64,000 nt of DNA from Bemisia tabaci (taxonomy: Eukaryota; Arthropoda; Insecta; Hemiptera; Aleyrodidae): the NCBI RefSeq assembly GCF_918797505.1, contig NC_092793.1, forward strand, positions 7,388,366 to 7,452,365, written 5' to 3'. Under the pieces are notes generated by a model. It did no database searches, was not told the origin of the DNA, and worked only from the letters and a program-made list of their open reading frames with translations. The translations under genes and the position numbers were made by a program. Below are positions 54,501-64,000 of this stretch, one piece after another (position 1 is the first letter of the stretch; each line of letters begins with the position of its first letter).

Positions 54501-57500
54501 GAGACAGAAAATAGCCAGGCGGCTCGCTAAGTGTGCGAGAGAGACAGAAAATCGCCCAGGTAGGAAGCGTATAAGTGCGAGAGAGATAGAAAATCGCCCA
54601 GATAGGAAGCCTATAAGTGCGAGAGAGACAGAAAATAGCCAGGCGGCTCGCTAAAGTGTGCGAGAGAGACAGAAAATCGCCCAGGTAGGAAGCCTATAAG
54701 TGCGAGAGAGACAGCAAATAGCCAGGCGGGACTTGGGTGGTTTTTCCGCCAAAGCAGCATCGCGTTCCCCCGCGACCCTCCGAGAGTGGTTGCACCCTCG
54801 GTTGCCCCGTTTCCAGTGCGAGAGAGACAGAAAATCGCCGAGGTAGCAAGCGTATAAGTGCGAGAGAGATAGAAAATCGCCCAGGTAGGAAGCCTATAAG
54901 TGCGAGAGAGACAGAAAATAGCCAGGCGGCTCGCTAAAGTGTGCGAGAGAGACAGAAAATCGCCCAGGTAGGAAGCCTATAAGTGCGAGAGAGATAGAAA
55001 ATCGCCCAGATAGGAAGCCTATAAGTGCGAGAGAGACAGAAAATAGCCAGGCGGCTCGCTTAAGTGTGCGAGAGAGACAGAAAATCGCCCAGGTAGGAAG
55101 CCTATAAGTGCGAGAGAGACAGCAAATAGCCAGGCGGGACTTGGGTGGTTTATTCCGCCAAAGCAGCATCGCGTTCCCCCGCGACCCTCCAAGAGTGGTT
55201 GCACCCTCGGTTGCCTCGTTTCCAGTGCGAGAGAGACAGAAAATCGCCCAGGTAGCAAGCGTATAAGTGCGAGAGAGATAGAAAATTGCCCAGGTAGGAA
55301 GCCTATAAGTGCGAGAGAGATAGAAAATCGCCCAGGTAGGAAGCCTATAAGTGCGAGAGAGACAGAAAATCGCCCAGGTAGGAAGCCTATAAGTGCGAGA
55401 GGGATAGAAAATCGCCCAGATAGGAAGCCTATAAGTGCGAGAGAGACAGAAAATAGCCGGGCGGCTCGCTAAAGTGTGCGAGAGAAACAGAAAATCTCCC
55501 AGGTAGGAAGCCTATAAGTGCGAGAGAGACAGCAAATAGCCAGGCGGGACTTGAGTGGTTTTTCCGCCAAAGCAGCATCGCGTTCCCCCGCGACCCTCCG
55601 AGAGTGGTTGCACCCTCGGTTGCCCCGTTTCCAGTGCGAGAGAGACAGAAAATCGCCGAGGTAGCAAGCGTATAAGTGCGAGAGAGATAGAAAATCGCCC
55701 AGGTAGGAAGCCTATAAGTGCGAGAGAGACAGAAAATAGCCAGGCGGCTCGCTAAAGTGTGCGAGAGAGACAGAAAATCGCCCAGGTAGGAAGCCTATAA
55801 GTGCGAGAGAGACAGCAAATAGCCAGGCGGGACTTGGGTGGTTTTTCCGCCAAAGCAGCATCGCGTTCCCCCGCGACCCTCCGAGAGTGGTTGCACCCTC
55901 GGTTGCCCCGTTTCCAGTGCGAGAGAGACAGAAAATCGCCGAGGTAGCAAGCGTATAAGTGCGAGAGAGATAGAAAATCGCCCAGGTAGGAAGCCTATAA
56001 GTGCGAGAGAGACAGAAAATAGCCAGGCGGCTCGCTAAAGTGTGCGAGAGAGACAGAAAATCGCCCAGGTAGGAAGCCTATAAGTGCGAGAGAGACAGCA
56101 AATAGCCAGGCGGGACTTGGGTGGTTTTTCCGCAAAGCAGCATCGCGTTCCCCCGCGACCCTCCGAGAGTGGTTGCACCCTCGGTTGCGCCGTTTTCAGT
56201 GCGAGAGAGATAGAAAATCGCCCAGGTAGGAAGCCTATAAGTGCAAGAGAGACAGAAAATAGCCAGGCGGCTCGCTAAAGTGTGCGAGAGAGACAGAAAA
56301 TCGCCCAGGTAGGAGCTATAAGTGCGAGAGAGATAGAAAATCGCCCAGATAGGAAGCCTATAAGTGCGAGAGAGACAGAAAATAGCCAGGCGGCTCGCTA
56401 AAGTGTGCGAGAGAGACAGAAAATCGCCCAGGTAGGAAGCCTATAAGTGCGAGAGAGACAGCAAATAGCCAGGCGGGACTTGGGTGGTTTTTCCGCCAAA
56501 GCAGCATCGCGTTCCCCCGCGACCCTCCGAGAGTGGTTGCACCCTCGGTTGCCCCGTTTCCAGTGCGAGAGAGACAGAAAATCGCCCAGGTAGCAAGCGT
56601 ATAAGTGCGAGAGAGATAGAAAATCGCCCAGGTAGGAAGCCTATACGTGCGACAGAGACAGAAAATAGCCAGGCGGCTCGCTAAAGTGTGCGAGAGAGAC
56701 AGAAAATCGCAAAGGTAGGAAGCCTATAAGTGCGAGAGAGACAGCAAATAGCCAGGCGGGACTTGGGTGGTTTTTCCGCCAAAGCAGCATCGCGTTCCCC
56801 CGCGACCCTCCGAGAGTGGTTGCACCCTCGGTTGCCCCGTTTCCAGTGCGAGAGAGACAGAAAATCGCCCAGGTAGCAAGCGTATAAGTGCGAGAGAGAT
56901 AGAAAATCGCCCAGGTAGGAAGCCTATAAGTGCGAGAGAGACAGAAAATAGCCAGGCGGCTCGCTAAAGTGTGCGAGAGAGACAGAAAATCGCCCAGGTA
57001 GGAAGCCTATAAGTGCGAGAGAGACAGCAAATAGCCAGGCGGGACTTGGGTGGTTTTTCCGCCAAAGCAGCATCGCGTTCCCCCGCGACCCTCCGAGAGT
57101 GGTTGCACCCTCGGTTGCCCCGTTTCCAGTGCGAGAGAGACAGAAAATCGCCGAGGTAGCAAGCGTATAAGTGCGAGAGAGATAGAAAATCGCCCAGGTA
57201 GGAAGCCTATAAGTGCGAGAGAGACAGAAAATAGCCAGGCGGCTCGCTAAAGTGTGCGAGAGAGACAGAAAATCGCCCAGGTAGGAAGCCTATAAGTGCG
57301 AGAGAGACAGCAAATAGCCAGGCGGGACTTGGGTGGTTTTTCCGCAAAGCAGCATCGCGTTCCCCCGCGACCCTCCGAGAGTGGTTGCACCCTCGGTTGC
57401 CCCGTTTCCAGTGCGAGAGAGACAGAAAATCGCCGAGGTAGCAAGCGTATAAGTGCGAGAGAGATAGAAAATCGCCCAGGTAGGAAGCCTATAAGTGCGA

Positions 57501-57575
57501 GAGAGACAGAAAATAGCCAGGCGGCTCGCTAAAGTGTGCGAGAGAGACAGAAAATCGCCCAGGTAGGAAGCCTAT
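48532..57575 (+). repeat. mixed zone with TTCCGCCAAAGC and TTCCGTCAAATC insert variants
   Basis: In this zone most inserts read TTTTCCGCCAAAGCAGC, and others read GAGTGGTTTTTCCGTCAAATC with CCCTAGGTTGCC and GTAGCAACCGTATA. The linked differences mark separate sub-lineages. Unit length is irregular, with frequent additional A/B-type subunits. It ends at the assembly gap. Confidence 0.8.
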
Positions 57576-58075
57576 NNNNNNNNNNNNNNNNNNNNNNNNN
57601 NNNNNNNNNNNNNNNNNNNNNNNNNNNNNNNNNNNNNNNNNNNNNNNNNNNNNNNNNNNNNNNNNNNNNNNNNNNNNNNNNNNNNNNNNNNNNNNNNNNN
57701 NNNNNNNNNNNNNNNNNNNNNNNNNNNNNNNNNNNNNNNNNNNNNNNNNNNNNNNNNNNNNNNNNNNNNNNNNNNNNNNNNNNNNNNNNNNNNNNNNNNN
57801 NNNNNNNNNNNNNNNNNNNNNNNNNNNNNNNNNNNNNNNNNNNNNNNNNNNNNNNNNNNNNNNNNNNNNNNNNNNNNNNNNNNNNNNNNNNNNNNNNNNN
57901 NNNNNNNNNNNNNNNNNNNNNNNNNNNNNNNNNNNNNNNNNNNNNNNNNNNNNNNNNNNNNNNNNNNNNNNNNNNNNNNNNNNNNNNNNNNNNNNNNNNN
58001 NNNNNNNNNNNNNNNNNNNNNNNNNNNNNNNNNNNNNNNNNNNNNNNNNNNNNNNNNNNNNNNNNNNNNNNNNNN
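57576..58075. other. assembly gap of exactly 500 N
   Basis: Exactly 500 N inside the satellite, so the size is a placeholder rather than a measured length. Sequence on both sides is the same repeat; the true array may be much longer. Confidence 0.99.
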
Positions 58076-58709
58076 CAGAAAATCGCCCAGGTAGGAAGCC
58101 TATAAGTGCGAGAGAGACAGCAAATAGCCAGGCGGGGACTTGGGTGGTTTTTCCGTCAAAGCAGCATCGCGTTCCCCCGCGACCCTCCGAGAGTGGTTGC
58201 ACCCTCGGTTGCCCCGTTTCCAGTGCGAGAGAGACAGAAAATCGCCGAGGTAGCAAGCGTATAAGTGCGAGAGAGATAGAAAATCGCCCAGGTAGGAAGC
58301 CTATAAGTGCGAGAGAGACAGAAAATAGCCAGGCGGCTCGCTAAAGTGTGCGAGAGAGACAGAAAATCGCCCAGGTAGGAAGCCTATAAGTGCGAGAGAG
58401 ACAGCAAATAGCCAGGCGGGACTTGGGTGGTTTTTCCGTCAAAGCAGCATCGCGTTCCCCCGCGACCCTCCGAGAGTGGTTGCACCCTCGGTTGCCCCGT
58501 TTCCAGTGCGAGAGAGACAGAAAATCGCCGAGGTAGCAAGCGTATAAGTGCGAGAGAGATAGAAAATCGCCAGGTAGGAAGCCTATAGAGTGCGAGAGAG
58601 ACAGAAAATAGCCAGGCGGCTCGCTAAAGTGTGCGAGAGAGACAGAAAATCGCCCAGGTAGGAAGCCTATAAGTGCGAGAGAGACAGCAAATAGCCAGGC
58701 GGGACTTGG

Positions 58710-61700
58710 GTGGTTTTTCCGTCAAAGCAGCATCGCGTTCCCCCGCGACCCTCCGAGAGTGGTTGCACCCTCGGTTGCCCCGTTTCCAGTGCGAGAGAGA
58801 CAGAAAATCGCCCAGGTAGGAAGCGTATAAGTGCGAGAGAGATAGAAAATCGCCTTGCAGGACGCGATTGTGTGCGAGAGAGACAGAAAATAGCCAGGCG
58901 GCTCGCTAAAGTGTGCGAGAGAGACAGAAAATCGCCCAGGTAGGAAGCCTATAAGTGCGAGAGAGACAGCAAATAGCCAGGCGGGACTTGGGTGGTTTTT
59001 CCGTCAAAGCAGCATCGCGTTCCCCCGCGACCCTCCGAGAGTGGTTGCACCCTCGGTTGCCCCGTTTCCAGTGCGAGAGAGACAGAAAATCGCCCAGGTA
59101 GCAAGCGTATAAGTGCGAGAGAGATAGAAAATCGCCTTGCACGACGCGATTAAGTGCGAGAGAGACAGAAAATAGCCAGGCGGCTCGCTAAAGTGTGCGA
59201 GAGAGACAGAAAATCGCCCAGGTAGGAAGCCTATAAGTGCGAGAGAGACAGCAAATAGCCAGGCGGGACTTGGGTGGTTTTTCCGTCAAAGCAGCATCGC
59301 GTTCCCCCGCGACCCTCCGAGAGTGGTTGCACCCTCGGTTGCCCCGTTTCCAGTGCGAGAGAGACAGAAAATCGCCCAGGTAGCAAGCGTATAAGTGCGA
59401 GAGAGATAGAAAATCGCCTTGCACGACGCGATTGTGTGCGAGAGAGACAGAAAATAGCCAGGCGGCTCGCTAAAGTGTGCGAGAGAGACAGAAAATCGCC
59501 CAGGTAGGAAGCCTATAAGTGCGAGAGAGACAGCAAATAGCCAGGCGGGACTTGGGTGGTTTTTCCGTCAAAGCAGCATCGCGTTCCCCCGCGACCCTCC
59601 GAGAGTGGTTGCACCCTCGGTTGCCCCGTTTCCAGTGCGAGAGAGACAGAAAATCGCCCAGGTAGCAAGCGTATAAGTGCGAGAGAGATAGAAAATCGCC
59701 TTGCACGACGCGATAGTGTGCGAGAGAGACAGAAAATAGCCAGGCGGCTCGCTAAAGTGTGCGAGAGAGACAGAAAATCGCCCAGGTAGGAAGCCTATAA
59801 GTGCGAGAGAGACAGCAAATAGCCAGGCGGGACTTGGGTGGTTTTTCCGTCAAAGCAGCATCGCGTTCCCCCGCGACCCTCCGAGAGTGGTTGCACCCTC
59901 GGTTGCCCCGTTTCCAGTGCGAGAGAGACAGAAAATCGCCCAGGTAGCAAGCGTATAAGTGCGAGAGAGATAGAAAATCGCCTTGCACGACGCGATTGTG
60001 TGCGAGAGAGACAGAAAATAGCCAGGCGGCTCGCTAAAGTGTGCGAGAGAGACAGAAAATCGCCCAGGTAGGAAGCCTATAAGTGCGAGAGAGACAGCAA
60101 ATAGCCAGGCGGGACTTGGGTGGTTTTTCCGTCAAAGCAGCATCGCGTTCCCCCGCGACCCTCCGAGAGTGGTTGCACCCTCGGTTGCCCCGTTTCCAGT
60201 GCGAGAGAGACAGAAAATCGCCCAGGTAGCAAGCGTATAAGTGCGAGAGAGATAGAAAATCGCCTTGCACGACGCGATTGTGTGCGAGAGAGACAGAAAA
60301 TAGCCAGGCGGCTCGCTAAAGTGTGCGAGAGAGACAGAAAATCGCCCAGGTAGGAAGCCTATAAGTGCGAGAGAGACAGCAAATAGCCAGGCGGGACTTG
60401 GGTGGTTTTTCCGTCAAAGCAGCATCGCGTTCCCCCGCGACCCTCCGAGAGTGGTTGCACCCTCGGTTGCCCCGTTTCCAGTGCGAGAGAGACAGAAAAT
60501 CGCCCAGGTAGCAAGCGTATAAGTGCGAGAGAGATAGAAAATCGCCTTGCACGACGCGATTGTGTGCGAGAGAGACAGAAAATAGCCAGGCGGCTCGCTA
60601 AAGTGTGCGAGAGAGACAGAAAATCGCCCAGGTAGGAAGCCTATAAGTGCGAGAGAGACAGCAAATAGCCAGGCGGGACTTGGGTGGTTTTTCCGTCAAA
60701 GCAGCATCGCGTTCCCCCGCGACCCTCCGAGAGTGGTTGCACCCTCGGTTGCCCCGTTTCCAGTGCGAGAGAGACAGAAAATCGCCCAGGTAGCAAGCGT
60801 ATAAGTGCGAGAGAGATAGAAAATCGCCTTGCACGACGCGATTGTGTGCGAGAGAGACAGAAAATAGCCAGGCGGCTCGCTAAAGTGTGCGAGAGAGACA
60901 GAAAATCGCCCAGGTAGGAAGCCTATAAGTGCGAGAGAGACAGCAAATAGCCAGGCGGGACTTGGGTGGTTTTTCCGTCAAAGCAGCATCGCGTTCCCCC
61001 GCGACCCTCCGAGAGTGGTTGCACCCTCGGTTGCCCCGTTTCCAGTGCGAGAGAGACAGAAAATCGCCCAGGTAGCAAGCGTATAAGTGCGAGAGAGATA
61101 GAAAATCGCCTTGCACGACGCGATTGTGTGCGAGAGAGACAGAAAATAGCCAGGCGGCTCGCTAAAGTGTGCGAGAGAGACAGAAAATCGCCCAGGTAGG
61201 AAGCCTATAAGTGCGAGAGAGACAGCAAATAGCCAGGCGGGACTTGGGTGGTTTTTCCGTCAAAGCAGCATCGCGTTCCCCCGCGACCCTCCGAGAGTGG
61301 TTGCACCCTCGGTTGCCCCGTTTAAAAGCAGCAAGTGCGAGAGAGACAGAAAATCGCCCAGATGGCAAGCGAATAAGTGCGAGAGAGATAGAAAATCGCC
61401 TTGCACGACGCGATTGTGTGCGAGAGAGACAGAAAATAGCCAGGCGGCTCGCTAAAGTGTGCGAGAGAGACAGAAAATCGCCCAGGTAGGAAGCGTATAA
61501 GTGCGAGAGAGACAGCAAATAGCCAGGCGGGACTTGGGTGGTTTTTCCGTCAAAGCAGCATCGCGTTCCCCCGCGACCCTCCGAGAGTGGTTGCACCCTC
61601 GGTTGCCCCGTTTCCAGTGCGAGAGAGACAGAAAATCGCCCAGGTAGCAAGCGTATAAGTGCGAGAGAGATAGAAAATCGCCTTGCAGACGCGATTGTGT

Positions 61701-62640
61701 GCGAGAGAGACAGAAAATAGCCAGGCGGCTCGCTAAAGTGTGCGAGAGAGACAGAAAATCGCCCAGGTAGGAAGCCTATAAGTGCGAGAGAGACAGAAAA
61801 TCGCCCAGGTAGGAAGCCTATAAGTGCGAGAGAGACAGCAAATAGCCAGGCGGGACTTGGGTGGTTTTTCCGTCAAAGCAGCATCGCGTTCCCCCGCGAC
61901 CCTCCGAGAGTGGTTGCACCCTCGGTTGCCCCGTTTCCAGTGCGAGAGAGACAGAAAATCGCCAGGTAGCAAGCGTATAAGTGCGAGAGAGATAGAAAAT
62001 CGCCTTGCACGACGCGATTGTGTGCGAGAGAGACAGAAAATAGCCAGGCGGCTCGCTAAAGTGTGCGAGAGAGACAGAAAATCGCCCAGGTAGGAAGCCT
62101 ATAAGTGCGAGAGAGACAGCAAATAGCCAGGCGGGACTTGGGTGGTTTTTCCGTCAAAGCAGCATCGCGTTCCCCCGCGACCCTCCGAGAGTGGTTGCAC
62201 CCTCGGTTGCCCCGTTTCCAGTGCGAGAGAGACAGAAAATCGCCCAGGTAGCAAGCGTATAAGTGCGAGAGAGATAGAAAATCGCCTTGCACGACGCGAT
62301 TGTGTGCGAGAGAGACAGAAAATAGCCAGGCGGCTCGCTAAAGTGTGCGAGAGAGACAGAAAATCGCCCAGGTAGGAAGCCTATAAGTGCGAGAGAGACA
62401 GCAAATAGCCAGGCGGGACTTGGGTGGTTTTTCCGTCAAAGCAGCATCGCGTTCCCCCGCGACCCTCCGAGAGTGGTTGCACCCTCGGTTGCCCCGTTTC
62501 CAGTGCGAGAGAGACAGAAAATCGCCCAGGTAGCAAGCGTATAAGTGCGAGAGAGATAGAAAATCGCCTTGCACGACGCGATTGTGTGCGAGAGAGACAG
62601 AAAATAGCCAGGCGGCTGCTAAAGTGTGCGAGAGAGACAG
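58710..62640 (+). repeat. homogeneous zone of the 282-bp HOR
   Basis: Units at 59274, 59556, 59838, 60120, 60402, 60684 and 60966 repeat with exactly 282-bp spacing and look identical apart from one base in the GCGAT(T/A)GTG string. This is the least diverged stretch and probably the most recently amplified or gene-converted. Confidence 0.88.
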
Positions 62641-62704
62641 AAAATCGCCCAGGTAGGAAGCCTATAAGTGCGAGAGAGACAGCAAATAGCCAGGCGGGAC
62701 TTGG

Positions 62705-64000
62705 GTGGTTTTTCCGTCAAAGCAGCATCGCGTTCCCCCGCGACCCTCCGAGAGTGGTTGCACCCTCGGTTGCCCCGTTTCCAGTGCGAGAGAGACAGAA
62801 AATCGCCGAGGTAGCAAGCGTATAAGTGCGAGAGAGATAGAAAATCGCCCAGGTAGGAAGCCTATAAGTGCGAGAGAGACAGAAAATAGCCAGGCGGCTC
62901 GCTAAAGTGTGCGAGAGAGACAGAAAATCGCCCAGGTAGGAAGCCTATAAGTGCGAGAGAGACAGCAAATAGCCAGGCGGGACTTGGGTGGTTTTTCCGT
63001 CAAAGCAGCATCGCGTTCCCCCGCGACCCTCCGAGAGTGGTTGCACCCTCGGTTGCCCCGTTTCCAGTGCGAGAGAGACAGAAAATCGCCGAGGTAGCAA
63101 GCGTATAAGTGCGAGAGAGATAGAAAATCGCCCAGGTAGGAAGCCTATAAGTGCGAGAGAGACAGAAAATAGCCAGGCGGCTCGCTAAAGTGTGCGAGAG
63201 AGACAGAAAATCGCCCAGGTAGGAAGCCTATAAGTGCGAGAGAGACAGCAAATAGCCAGGCGGGACTTGGGTGGTTTTTCCGTCAAAGCAGCATCGCGTT
63301 CCCCCGCGACCCTCCGAGAGTGGTTGCACCCTCGGTTGCCCCGTTTCCAGTGCGAGAGAGACAGAAAATCGCCGAGGTAGCAAGCGTATAAGTGCGAGAG
63401 AGATAGAAAATCGCCCAGGTAGGAAGCCTATAAGTGCGAGAGAGACAGAAAATAGCCAGGCGGCTCGCTAAAGTGTGCGAGAGAGACAGAAAATCGCCCA
63501 GGTAGGAAGCCTATAAGTGCGAGAGAGACAGCAAATAGCCAGGCGGGACTTGGGTGGTTTTTCCGTCAAAGCAGCATCGCGTTCCCCCGCGACCCTCCGA
63601 GAGTGGTTGCACCCTCGGTTGCCCCGTTTCCAGTGCGAGAGAGACAGAAAATCGCCGAGGTAGCAAGCGTATAAGTGCGAGAGAGATAGAAAATCGCCCA
63701 GGTAGGAAGCCTATAAGTGCGAGAGAGACAGAAAATAGCCAGGCGGCTCGCTAAAGTGTGCGAGAGAGACAGAAAATCGCCCAGGTAGGAAGCCTATAAG
63801 TGCGAGAGAGACAGCAAATAGCCAGGCGGGACTTGGGTGGTTTTTCCGTCAAAGCAGCATCGCGTTCCCCCGCGACCCTCCGAGAGTGGTTGCACCCTCG
63901 GTTGCCCCGTTTCCAGTGCGAGAGAGACAGAAAATCGCCGAGGTAGCAAGCGTATAAGTGCGAGAGAGACAGAAAATAGCCAGGCGGCTCGCTAAAGTGT
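62705..64000 (+). repeat. return of the 283-bp standard HOR
   Basis: Units at 62705, 62988, 63271, 63554 and 63837 have 283-bp spacing with the GAGGTAGCAAG A subunit, like 36.6-39 kb. The last one lacks subunit B (A joins directly to C near 63960) before the window ends. Confidence 0.88.

Larger units (their letters stand above)
36548..64000 (+). repeat. satellite array with 283-bp higher-order repeat, continues past window
   Basis: More than 27 kb and roughly 80-85 copies of a composite unit. The standard unit has five subunits sharing GTGCGAGAGAGA(C/T)AG(A/C)AAAT(C/A)GCC: A 42 bp (ends GAGGTAGCAAGCGTATA), B 42 bp (GATAGAAAATCGCCCAGG), C 39 bp (ends GGCGGCTCGCTAA), D 44 bp, and E 116 bp, which carries the GC-rich insert. 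Sum 283. Neighbouring units are nearly identical while subunits within a unit differ, the hallmark of a higher-order repeat. Spacing variants are 282, 200, ~407-409, ~448 and ~615 bp. Not coding: 283 is not a multiple of three. Confidence 0.96.

Noticed and set aside
57489..58256. Frames of 189 and 255 codons spanning 57.5-58.2 kb
   Set aside because: Most of their length is translated N's from the assembly gap.
36673..63837. Dozens of recurring 66-133-codon plus-strand frames in the array (starting MVFPSKQHRV or MVFPPKQHRV)
   Set aside because: They repeat because the DNA repeats. The start shown is GTG-type in context, frames end at fixed points of each unit, and the 283-bp HOR breaks phase from unit to unit. 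No sign of selection on protein.
36548..64000. CRISPR-like array (short repeats with spacers)
   Set aside because: The ~42-bp subunits are contiguous with no unique spacers, the host is eukaryotic, and no cas genes exist in the window.

Overview
The window is eukaryotic and most likely from an insect; a hemipteran-type genome would fit but cannot be proved from this sequence. It holds spliced GT-AG exons in AT-rich introns, many inverted-repeat transposons, an RLE-type non-LTR retrotransposon and a large satellite array.

Positions 1-28.5 kb: one gene on the minus strand, a homologue of MROH1 (maestro HEAT-like repeat family member 1, formerly HEATR7A). I could chain 22 coding exons from a start codon at 28479 to a donor at 925/926. 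Phase is kept across all 21 junctions. They encode about 1,265 residues of a family whose human member is about 1,640 residues long, so the C-terminal part lies left of the window. The introns are filled with non-autonomous elements: a tRNA-derived SINE, at least eight short MITE-like elements and at least five long fold-back elements with arms of roughly 100-600 bp. One TIR element encloses a tRNA-like Pol III unit.

Positions 28.7-30.4 kb: sequence upstream of the gene. It contains old, diverged pieces of the satellite seen further right, a palindromic element inserted into one of them, and a GGCTGGCAAG-type minisatellite.

Positions 30.4-34.7 kb: two head-to-tail minus-strand copies of an RLE-type (R4/Dong-like) LINE with (AAT)n tails. 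One has a long uninterrupted reverse transcriptase/endonuclease frame; the other is a 5'-truncated C-terminal fragment. Next come about 500 bp of unassigned sequence and a fold-back element at about 35.2-36.06 kb.

Positions 36.08-64 kb: satellite DNA. A short block (36.08-36.55 kb) lies in inverted orientation, then a more than 27-kb array runs off the right edge with a 500-N assembly gap at 57576-58075. Its higher-order repeat (HOR) is 283 bp: four subunits of 39-44 bp (A 42, B 42, C 39, D 44) plus a 116-bp fifth subunit (E) that carries an ~87-bp GC-rich insert with two short dyads. A 282-bp variant, a 200-bp deletion variant and a recurrent ~407-bp variant occur in zones. The many open frames in the array are by-products of the 42-bp (14-codon) periodicity. 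No bacterial-type genes, CRISPR arrays or rRNA genes were seen.
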